From: Telmatactis stephensoni
Taxonomy: Eukaryota > Cnidaria > Anthozoa > Actiniaria > Isophelliidae
Assembly: GCA_029948255.1 (NCBI GenBank)
Contig: JALIZF010001882.1
Location: forward strand, 620,001 to 684,000
Direction: 5' to 3'
Length of the DNA: 64,000 nt
Positions 11,901 through 23,900 of this stretch are shown one piece after another (positions within the stretch are counted from its first letter, which is position 1; each line of letters opens with the position of its first letter). A program made the position numbers and the translations under genes. The notes beneath the pieces were generated by a model. That model saw only the letters and a list, made by a program, of their open reading frames with translations, was not told the DNA's origin and did not search any database.

Positions 11901-14900
11901 AGCAAAATATTATTATAACTAGCGGAATTCCAAAGGTTACAATCAAGCACTTGGTCCACAAAAGAGACTGCCAATGCTTGGGTGTGTAAAGTGCTGCTGA
12001 CCCAAACAATATCGAGCAACCCCATATTAAAAGAATCGTCCATAGACAACGTTTTTTTGTAACTATTATACGATATGTAAAAACTCTTGTAATAGCAATG
12101 TATCGGTCCATACTGACTGCTGCAAGGCTGAAAGTTGTTGCCGTAAGAGTTTGGATCCACAAGAAATTCTCTGTTATGTACAAAGGATGGTCCGTCGCCC
12201 AGACTTTGAGTGTAGTCAATGCAACGTAGATAGGGTTTATGGTCAGTCCTACCAGCAAATCTGCTGTGCTCATAGACACAAGGAAATAGTTGGACGTCGA
12301 GTGCAAAGATGGAGTCTTGAAGAATGAAATTAAGAAGATAATGTTTCCTGTTACGGCAAGAAAACCTGACAAGACGTGAAGAGAAACGAAGATGACATAC
12401 GGGATTTGTTCCAAGTTTGACGTGCAGGTGTAGTTCATGTTGTACTACGAGGTTTACAAGGCTGGCCTTTCAGATATATACGTTTTGCAATCCTCAATTG
12501 TGACCTCCAACGATGTAAATGTACACGAAGCAATAGGGAAGCGAGTCAATGATCCACAATTTTGAATTTTGCAAAGAATTGTTGAATATTATCAATGAAA
12601 TTATTTCTTGTCAGACAAGAGAGAGAGGCGGAGAGCTTTTTTCAATCCGTTGGCAATTCTTCTCTTTCAATTATTATGTCTGTCAGTCTTTTTTTGGCTG
12701 TTATGGCAACGACTGCTTCTCCGACTAATTTATCCAGTGCAGTCAATGGCGTTATTATATCTACTTTCTGGTTGTTTGTTTAATCGTTGAATCGTCGATT
12801 ACTTTCAAAACTGCAAAGAAAACAACATGTATAAGAAAAAAAAATTATTTTTTTTGCTATTATTCAAGATGATATTTGATGCTTGTTATGCTAATATTGC
12901 AGAAGTGTGAAGGCCATTCTGTTTACACCACCAAAATTTCTATGGCAAATGGTTTTTCTTCGTCTCGACACGACCAAATTTGATATCACAAATTGATTTG
13001 TCACATCAAATTTGGTACATTTTCTCATCCATACGAACAAAAAATATTTGTCAAAGAAAATTTGCCTCATGAGGAAGGACCCTTGCGACTTTTTCTTCCT
13101 TTCACATGAAGGCCGGCGAGTTGTCCCTGGTAGCAGGGATAACTCTTTTGTTTTCTTTTCCCAAAAACACAAAACAAAATAGTTACCCTGCTCCCAGGGA
13201 AAACTCGCCTTCATGTGAACGGGCCCTAAAAATGCTAAAATATGCGACGTATATTCTACGGTATTGATTTAGGTGTTTTACGAATAAAACAACACTTTAA
13301 TTTAGTCAAGGGCTTTCGTTTCGTGTTGTTAAAAGGTTTCAAAACGGCATTTTTTGGTTCCAGTTTCTCGCAGTTAAAGCCAGCTTCCTATTAAGATGTG
13401 CCTGGATGTATAGTTATTTTTCTCTTTTTTTTTTTCGCTGCTAGGTCTCATTTTCCCCCTGCTCTGTTATAACGCCTTTATTCGTGTTCTCACCGGGGGA
13501 TATTTTGATGCAAATTTGTGTTCATTCATCTAGTTTATTCTAAAAACATAAAGACAAAATAAAATATGTTCCAAAGGTGACAAAACTACAATCGCTGAAC
13601 AAACGAAGAAATCTTTTTTCTACGTTTATGAACTGGAAGTTTTATTTAGTAGTTTAAGGTTGAGAATAGTTAGCAAATCTTATTGGCAATTGAGAGTGGA
13701 CTCGACATGTATGAGAATATCAAAAAATTACATTTGCAAAATGATTTTTAAAGCTGCCATTTGCTTCTTCTCCTCGCCAGCTACCAATCTTTCTTGCCTT
13801 AACATTTTCCGATTATTGTTACACGGCAGTAATGAAAATATTCTATGTCTAAAGCGAGCACTTTGTCTTGTCTACTTCATGCTTTTCTACTTGTCATTTC
13901 AATTAGTTGATGCGACATCCGATGAGATTCTCTGCAGAATGTATACTTGAAATTGAGTTTTATGTACGGAATAGCACGCAGTGAGCTCTTGACACACGAA
14001 CACTGAAAACTGGCAGATAGCAGGACGATATTTGTGCTTAGCTATTGATTACCGCAGCCTATAATTAACTAGTTGTGATTGATAACTTATAACTTAAAAC
14101 TTATCGACAACAAAATCGCTTTGTTCTCAAATTCAAATGAACCAAGTTTGTTAGCGACAGCTCCAGGCCTTTTTCCAGTGTGGACTAGTCATTGAGAACT
14201 AATAGTAATCAATAACAATTAGTTATCTATAACTATATGCCCTAAATGAGCATGTAGCATTGAAATAAAAAGAATTACTGCTGAAAATAGAATTATACAT
14301 TTTTCTGCAATAATGAAAATGGCTGTTTGTACATCAGCGAAGAACTATATTTGTTAAACTATAGTTACTAGTTCTGAGGTCGATTCTGTACTTGAATACA
14401 AACCCTGGTGCATCAGTTGGGACATTTTCGCCTGAGCGCCTCAAAGTATTTAGGGGCCGGTGTTTACATGACACTAGGATCATCCTAGCACTAGGATCAT
14501 CCTAACGAGCGAACCAACTTTTACGTTTAGTTTACATGCCCGAAGCAACCCGAAGGAGAGTTCAAAGAAAGTGATTACTCGTCCTAGGTCACCCGAACTA
14601 CCACAGTGTCCCCAACATTAGCGTTTCCTAATCCCAGTTGACTAAGTATCTCTACTTCAGTTTTTCCGTTTACATGACCGAAACATACTCCTAGTGCTAG
14701 GATATTCCTACCAGCGAGACAACATGACTATAGTAGTAGGATCATCCTAGTACCCGAAGTGAAGACACAAATTTCCTTGTATACAGAATGCAGAAAATTT
14801 ATATATAGGAGATAGGATGATTCGCCTGCTAGGATGATCCTAGTGCTAGGATGATCCTAGTGCCATGTCAACACCCCCTTAGTCTTGTGGGAGAAGACTG

Positions 14901-17900
14901 TTTTTATTCTCTTCCGTCACCCGTTCTGCAGGTGTCTTACTTTATAACTTCCTCAACGCATTGTGCTTCATATTTTAAAATAATTTTGCGAACTGCTGTC
15001 TTTTTTGACTACGAAATAAAGCACTGGAAAATATTTATTTCTGACTCACAAATTTAAAGTGTAAGTTAGTTGGTAAGAAAATAGGGGTCGTATTGAAAAC
15101 GAGTTGTACAAAAACTATATTTTAACAGAATTTGATTGACATAGTTAGCATAATATAAAAACTAATTTACCGAAATAAAACATTACGGCAACTATACCTT
15201 TTTCTGAGTTAACTAAAACCAGCCGGACTGCACTGATAAAGGATGACTCTTTGCTTGTACGACGTCAGTCTTTTTGTGGCGAACGAAAGCAATTCTTTAC
15301 CTTTATCAGTTAGAAGAGAGCATATATAGCCAGTAGACTGACACATCCGGGTCACGTGACGTGAACGGTTGCCACGCCAATGGACTATTTTTAGACAAAC
15401 AAGAATGTCTGAATATTTGCCAATGCATTCGATTCCGGCCTGAGGTGAATTCGTTCAAATCAGCTTCTGAAAATGGCTCAAATGTGGAACAACACGACTG
15501 TGTCTCATGTTCCTAAGTTTGCTTTCCTTGTGCCTATGTTTAATATCACAGTACAGAGATATGCGCGCGCCTGTTTTATATTGCTTAGTCATGAAAAGAA
15601 TAAGCAAATAGTGTCCTTCTTTCTTAATATTTATGGATAAGAATCAGGTATATTAAACTGGGTGGTAAGAAAATTAAAGTTTTGCAGCAATCGTCTAGAT
15701 ATAATTATCAAAGAGTAATTAATTATAACTGGTTTTGTTTAAAAATCACGCGATAACATCACGACACTTCCGACAAAAGTTTGGAAATATATGAATACAC
15801 TGTTCAAAGTCTGTCCGAAAGATCACTTGAACTGATTATAAAAACGATGTCTGCAAATTAAATAAAAAGTATATGTAAATGTGTCTAGCAGGTGCTACTA
15901 CTACGGACGACATGTCTGTCTATTCCATCGAATATTTTATTTTTTACCATTAAAATATGACTGAAAATACAGTTGAATCTCCCGTAAGCGGACACCCTTG
16001 GGAAACTGAAAAAGTGACAAAACGGACAAATATCGTAAAATAGTGTCGTTGTCCGCTTACGAGAGCATCTCTAAAGATTAATAATAGCAATTTAAGACAT
16101 AGAATAGTCTGACTCAATGATTAATGGATGAGTTCAAAACAATTAGTATTCAAACTAACAGTAGTTCTATTAAATACATTAGCGGACTGAGAATATAGCT
16201 GATTGCACAAACATTGACCATATGTTATTGGAGGGGACCAATAACTCCAATAACTATGCATTGACCTTTTTCAAAGCATAGAAGCTGAGACCGAAATGAA
16301 CACTGGGAAATCTGCTGATAAGATCATTTTAAAGAAGCGCGTGTACATGGACGTTTCAAACAGTGACTGAGACAAGGACTTGGTATCCTAGATGCGTTTA
16401 TTTTGCACATTCATAGATAGCCGGAACACACAAGAATCCAAATATTACTACCATCCCCAGGAGCCATTTCGGTCTCAGCTTCTAGGTTCGATGATTTTGA
16501 AAGGGTCAATGTTTGTGCAAATAGCTATAAACACTACTGTTAAACTATTAAGTAGCCGATGTTGTAAATCTTCAAGTGTCCATTTATAAACATTTGAAAC
16601 AGTGTCCGCTTATGGGAGCTTGAAAACAATAGAAAAAGTCAATTGGGAATCGCTCTATGGTGTCCGCGTCCGCTTACGAGAATGTCCGTTAATGGGAAAG
16701 TGTGAATACAGTGTTTGTATGGGAGAAAAAACGGGGTTTTGGAAAGCTGTCCGTAATTAGAGCTGTCCGCTTACGAGAGCGTCCGCAAGTGGAGATTCGA
16801 CTGTATATTCGAAAGACACTTGTTCTCTTTTGATTTCACTCAACATCTTTACCACCATGTCCAAAAGAAAGAAAATCGATTGGTCGTCTGTAAAAGATGC
16901 TTCGCCTGAACCAAAACGATTGCATTTGGAAAAGGACAGTGATGAAAAATATCACTGTCCCATTCCAAGATGTGAGCACGAAGGATTTATGTACTCAGAG
17001 AGGATGTAGAAAACACGTTAAATCAAAGCGGCATGGTTGGTTTTATTATTTCGACGTGAAACCAAATGAAAACTTGGTTACAGAAACTTGCCAAAAAAGT
17101 TCAGTACAGCTCCAACACCAGCACAACTCCAGGTCCTTCACTCATCTGGATAAGGCTAGTTTCATCTCTGTCGAAGTCGTTAAATACAGCCATGTCCATA
17201 CTCGTCGTCATCTTCGAAATCTTCTTCATCGTCACTACAATTCACTACTGACTCAGATTTAAGTACATTCTTGCTTTTACAACGTTGAGTAAAGATTGTA
17301 GCTCCTCGACAAACATCCAAAATACTCGATCGAAAAAGCTCACAAATTATATTTTACAGCTCCAAAAGTTTTGGTTCCAGTTTATAGAAGACGTCAGCTT
17401 TGCCTTGAAACCCACAACCTGAAGGTCATTTACATTTGCTGTCTTTTTTCCGTGTTATTTGCGTAAAAATCAACTTAAAAGCAAAGAGGTTTGCTTTTCT
17501 TTCATCGCATTACCTTTTCCCGAAGTTCGGGTGTACAAACGCGCGCGTCCGCTAACAGAAAATGGCGGGAATTTTCACTTGTTTGGACTTGGTCGCCAGG
17601 GATTGTGCAATAAAGGAATAAATTTTATTGTGTTTACTAAAGAAATTTTTGCTTATTTTGCGAATGAAATAGGCTTGAAGGACTCACAACAAAGATTGTG
17701 AGTAAAAGATTTTGATTTTGTGACGTCACTTCTATTATCTGTACTCTGATAAAGTATGGCTAATTGACCAATCAGATCGCGCGCTCGTAAAATTCTATTA
17801 TATAAATAACATTATTGAAGCTAGTGAGTGATTTTTTGTTGGGTGAACACCAATATGGCGTCGTGTGAAAACCAAAAATAGCAAGGGATGAACGTCTTAG

Positions 17901-20900
17901 AATTATTTGGTTTTCAAATCAGATGCCGGGAATAATACTAACCTGAAGTTCACAGCCCACTTTTTGAAGGCCTTTCACTGCTGTGGAAATGTATGTATGT
18001 ATGTATGGATGTATGTTGATAGTGTTGGCGTCAGGATATCTTTTTGTTGTTTTTCTTTAAGGTGATTCCTCTGTTTTGCACCGCGCACGTCTACCGCGCA
18101 TGGTTCAGAAAGCACAGTATTACGACTTTGTCAGCATTTTCATTCAAATTACGACTAAAAAAGCTTAAAAACACAATTTGAAACAATTGTGCAAGTTTTG
18201 GTGCGACAAATAGTGAGTTTTGTAAAACTCGCCCCAGTACCTTCTCGGAAAAGTGCCGATTTTACCACAAATTTGATGGTAATTTTGAGAATAACTCTCT
18301 AACGAGCACGGTAACCGCGATTTTTTATTTCAAATTTTGCTTTCTTGTTATGATTTACAAAATGTATTTGAAAATTAAGAAAAGTTACAGGTAGAAACAT
18401 TGAAAAAATGACGTTTTTCGTGCGTATTTTAGCACTAAAATGTCCAAACTCTAAAATTTGTAAAAAAAAAAAAAGTCCTAAAATTCATTTTATTAAGCTT
18501 TACTCGCCATTTCATCTTACATTGTAGCAATATTCAAAAGGTTTCGAACGATGTAGAAGTTTTATTTTTGTACAAAGAAATAAATAAAATTATATAATGC
18601 GTTATAATTCTATTCTCCTTATGATCAGAATTGACGACTGTAGTGTTCGTATATTGACGCTAAAGAATGTCCTTTAATTTCGTGTAAATGGTTGTCCATT
18701 AGTGTTACTAAACATAACTCTTAATACTCTTTATGAATGTCGATAGAATAAAATGCAATGTATTTTCACACTAATGAAAATTCAATTTGCGTCAGTTATG
18801 AAAGTGTATTTCCTGGCCTTTAATGAACAGCAAAAGGTGTAAATGGTTGGTATCTGGATTAAATACATATAGGTATTGTTCAACAAAAAATTACAACGGG
18901 ACATATATTTTTCATTCAATTTTTCTTTTTATTGATTCTAAAAATTAAGAAAGATTTGGATATTAAACTTTATGAATATAAAGTGCAATTTTGTTCATTA
19001 CAAGCGATTATGTCGGAAACCCAGCTTACCTCGAACTCAAACCCATTTCCTTGAATCATTTTTTAATGTTATATTTCTTCCATTTCTACAGTTCTTGTTA
19101 TTTTCCCTTGAAGTTAGTGGGTGTCCTCTTCATACATAAGTTATACATAGCTTTAGTCGGACTGAATGCTTTTAATTTAGTTTTGAAGGAGAACTTGTTT
19201 TTCGATTGGCATTGAAGCTACAAACGCAATGAGGAAAACTATTGATTCATATATCTTATTTAGTCTTTCTTCATTATTTGTAACTAATCAATAGCATAGA
19301 CAAAAACAGAAGTTTGTTTAGGCCAAAGAAACAGTTCAGTTATAATTTTTATTTTGATTACTTTAAACAACTTATTTTTCATTCACCCTTTGTTGATGTT
19401 AAATGACATACCGATTATTACGCTTAATTTCTATCTATACTTCTTCAAACTTTCAATTCCATGAACATTTTACAACTCGCTTCATTGGTGCTCGGAATTC
19501 TCTGCTTCTTGCTGCATAAATCCACGGGTTAATCGCACTGGAAGCGAACGATACCCAAATAGCCCACAACCAATTACGATAGATCGTCTTCTCTTCACAA
19601 ACGTCTATGGTTGTTAAACCTACACAAGCAAATACAAAATTCGGCGTAAAAAGAATCACAAAAAGACCAATAATTATTCCAGCTGTTTTTACTGCCTTGT
19701 TGTCTTTTAGAAATTCCTTTCGCTGTTTTAAGTAATGTGATTGTATGCTCGCTATTCGTCTCACTTGTATTCTTGCAGCTTTTAGAATGTTGTAATAGCA
19801 AAATATTATTATAACTAGCGGAATTCCAAAGGTTACAATCAAGCACTGGGTCCACAAAAGAGACTGCCAATGCTTGGGTGTGTAAAGTGCTGCTGACCCA
19901 AACAATATCGAGCAACCCCATATTAAAAAAATCGTCCATAGACAACGTTTTTTTGTAACTATTATACGATATGTAAAAACTCTTGTAATAGCAATGTATC
20001 GGTCCATACTGACTGCTGCAAGGCTGAAAGTTGTTGCCGTAAGAGTTTGGATCCACAAGAAATTCTCTGTTATGTACAAAGGATGGTCCGTCGCCCAGAC
20101 TTTGAGTGTAGTCAATGCAACGTAGATAGGGTTTATGATCAGTCCTACCAGCAAATCTGCTGTGCTCATAGACACAAGGAAATAGTTGGACGTCGAGTGC
20201 AAAGATGGAGTCTTGAAGAATGAAATTAAGAAGATAATGTTTCCTGTTACAGCAAGAAAACCTGACAAGACTTGAAGAGAAACGAAGATGACATACGGGA
20301 TTTGTTCCAAGTTTGACGTGCAGGTGTAGTTCATGTTGTACTACGAGGTTTACAAGGCTTTCTGATACGTTTTGCAATCCTCAATTGTGACCTCGAACGA
20401 TGTAAATGTACACGAAGCAATAGGGAAGCGAGCCAATGATCCACAACTGATTTTATTATGCAAAGAGTTAGTGATTGTTAATAAAATTATTTCTTGTCAG
20501 ACAAGAGAGAGAGGCGGAGAGCTTTTTTCAATCCGTTGGCAATTCTTCTCTTTCAATTATCTTGTGTGTCAGTCTTTTTAATGAGATGACTAAAATTATT
20601 ATCGTTTTTTTGGCTGTTATGGCAACGACTGCCTTTCGGGCTAATTTATCCAGTCAATGGCTTTATTATATCTACTTTCTGGTTGTTTGTTTAATCGTTG
20701 AATCATCGAATACTTCAAAACTGCAAAGAAAACAATATATATAAGAAAAAATGTTGGGTTTTTTTGCTTTTATTCAAGATGGTACTTAATGCTTGTTATG
20801 CTAATATTGCAGAAGTGTGAAGGCCATTCTGTTTACACCACCAAAATTTCTATGGCAAATGGTTTTTCTTCGTCTCGACACGACCAAATTTGATATCACA

Positions 20901-23900
20901 AATTGATTTGTCACATCAAATTTGGTCACATTTTCAGTTTCATCCGTACGAGATAAAAATATTGTCAAAGAAAATTTGCTCATGAGTAAGGACTCTTGAG
21001 ACTTTTTCTTCCTTTCACATGAAGGCGAGTTGTGCCTGGTAGAATGGATAACTCTTTTGTTTTCTTTTCCCAAAAACACAAAACAAAATAGTTACCCTGC
21101 TCCCAGGGACAACTCGCCTTATGTGAACTGACGGGCCCTAAAAATTCTAAAATAAGCGACGTATATTCTACGGTATTGATTTAGGTGTTTTACGAATAAA
21201 AACACTTGAATTTAGTCAAGGGCTTTCGTTTCGTGTTGTTGAAAGGTTTGAAGCAAACTGGTATCTTTTAGTTACAGTTTCTCGAGTTAAAGCCAGCTTT
21301 CTTTCATTAAAATATGCCTGGATGTATAGTTCTTTTTTTTTTCGCTGCTCTGTTATAACGAAATGTTAAAAACACGCCTTTATTCGTGTTCTCACCGGGG
21401 GATATTTTGATGCAAATTTGTGTTCATTCATCTAGTTTATTCTAAAAACAAAAAGACAAAATAAAATATGTTCCAAAGGTGACAAAATTACCGAACCGAT
21501 GAACAAACGAAGAAATCTTTTTTCTACATTTATGAAGTTTTATGTAGTAGTTTAAGGTTGAGAATAGTTAGCAAATCTTATTGGCAATTGAGAGTGGGCT
21601 CGAAATGAATGAGAATATCAAAAAATTACATTTGCAAAATGATTTTTCAAAGCTGCCATTTGCTTCTTCTCCTCACCAGCTACCAATCTTTCTTGCCTTA
21701 ACATTTTCCGATATTGTTGCACGGCAGTGATGAAAATATTCTATGTCTAAAGCGAGCACTTTGTCTTGTCTACTTCATGCTTTTCTACTTGTCATTTCAA
21801 TTAGTTGATGCGACATCCGATGAGATTCTCTGCAGAATGTATTTTTTACATAGTAATTATAACTTGAAATTGAGTTTTATGGACGCCGAATAGCGTGCAG
21901 TGAGCTATTGACTCTGAAAACTGGCAGATAGCAGGACCATATTTGTGCTTAGCTATTGATTACCGCAGTCGATAACGTGTTGTGATTGATAACTTATAAC
22001 TTAAAACATATCGACAACAAAATCGCTTTGTTCTCCAATTCAAATGAACCAAGTTTGTTATCGACAGCTCCAGGCCTTTTTCCAGTGTGGACTAGTCATT
22101 GAGAACTAATAGTAATCAATACCAATTAATTATCGATAACTATATGCCCTACATGAGCATGTAGCATTGAAATAAAAAGAATTACTGCTGAAAATAGAAT
22201 TATACATTTTTGTGCAATAATGACAATGGCTGTTTGTACATCAGCGAAGAACCATATTTGTTTTAAAACTATAGTCACTTTCTGAGGTCGATTCTGTACT
22301 TGCATACAAACCCTGGTGCATCAGTTGGGACATTTTCGCCTGCCGAGCGTCTCAAAGTGTTTTAGTCTTGTGGGAGAAGACTGTTTTTATTCTCTTCCGT
22401 CACCCGTTCGGCAGCTGTCTTAACTTTATAACTTCTTCAACGCATTGTGCTTCATATTTTGAAATAATTTTGCTAACTGCCTACTTTTTCTGACTACGAA
22501 ATAAAGCACTGGAAAATATTTATTTCTGTCTGACAATTTTGAAGTTTAACTTTGTTTGTAAGTATATGGGGGTCGAATTGAAAATGGGTTGTAAGAAAAC
22601 GATATTTTAACAGATTTTGATTGACATAGTTAGCATACTAATATTAATTTACCGAAATAAAACACTACGGCAACTATACCTTTTTCTGAGTTAACTGAAT
22701 TGATAATGGATGACTCTTTGCTTGTACGACGTCAGTCTTTTTGTGGCGAACGAAAGCAATTCTTTACCTTTATCAGTTAGGAGAGAGCATAGCCAGTAGA
22801 CTGACACATCCGGGTCACGTGATGTGAACGGTTGCCACGCCAATGGACTATTTTTAGACAAACCAGCGAATGTCTGAATGTTTGTTAATGCATTCGCTTT
22901 CAGCCTGAGGTTAATTCGTTGAAATCAGCTTCTGAAAATGGCTCATATGTGGAACGACAACACGACTATGTCTCATGTTCCTAAGTTTACTTTCCTTGTG
23001 CCTATGTTTAATATCACAGTACAGAGATATGCGCGCGCCTGTTTCATATTGCTTAGTCATAAAAAGAATAGGCAAATAGTGTCCTTTCTTAATATTTATG
23101 GATAAGAATCAGGTATATTAAACTGGGTGGTAAGAAAATTAAAGTTTTGCAGCAATCGTCTAGATATAATTATCAAAGAGTAATTAATTATAACTGGTTT
23201 TGTTTAAAAATCACACGATAACATCACGACATTTCCGACAAAAGTTTGGAAATATATGAATACACTGTTCAAAGTTTGTCCGAAAGATCACTTGAACTGA
23301 TTATAAAAACAATGTCAGAAAATTAATTTCAAGTATATGTAAATATGTCTAACAGGTGCTACACCTACAGACAACATGTCTGTCTATTCCATTGAATATT
23401 TTGTTATTTTTTACCATTAAAATATGATTGAAAATATAATTAATAGTCATGCGATTGCCTCTTGGTGACTATTATCTGAGGCTACGCCGACACTTACTCA
23501 GATGACACGGGTGAAAAACGCATTGCGCATGCTCGAAAATTCGGCGGGAATTAGTGGACGCGTTCTTAATTGTTTACAAATAAAATTACCGTCGATTAAG
23601 CTGTCGTGTATTATGCCAATTTCTCGTGTATTGTTTGACCAGGAAAAGAGAACAACTAAAGCGATGTTGTAAGAAAAAATAACCACCAACTCTTCACAGA
23701 CAGCCTTAACTCTCAAAGTTTACTAAACCTCCAATGGTTTTATTTAAAACTTCCGAGTATGCGCAATGCGTTCTCACCCGTGTCTATCCAGATAAATTCA
23801 AAACGCATCTATTTTGCTACAAATAGACATACCGTCCACACTAAACGGCGTTTATCTTTAGTATGGATAGTGAAAACACAGAAAGGCTGAATCATCGAAA

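Larger units (their letters stand above)
11415..15965. repeat. Tandem segmental duplication, copy 1 (GPCR unit)
   Basis: This segment matches 19335-23435 in the same orientation over the GPCR gene, its 5' flank and about 3.5 kb beyond. The main length differences are small indels and a 426 bp MITE present only here. Outside the GPCR no conserved reading frame is seen, so most of the duplicated flank looks non-coding. Confidence 0.85.
19335..23435. repeat. Tandem segmental duplication, copy 2 (GPCR unit)
   Basis: Same-orientation partner of 11415-15965, offset by about 7.9 kb at the GPCR and about 7.5 kb at the far end, because the 426 bp MITE is absent here. Confidence 0.85.

Noticed and set aside
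19595..20377. 260-codon frame overlapping the second GPCR on the same strand
   Set aside because: It is an out-of-frame shadow of the GPCR without motifs. The GPCR frame has all class A hallmarks.
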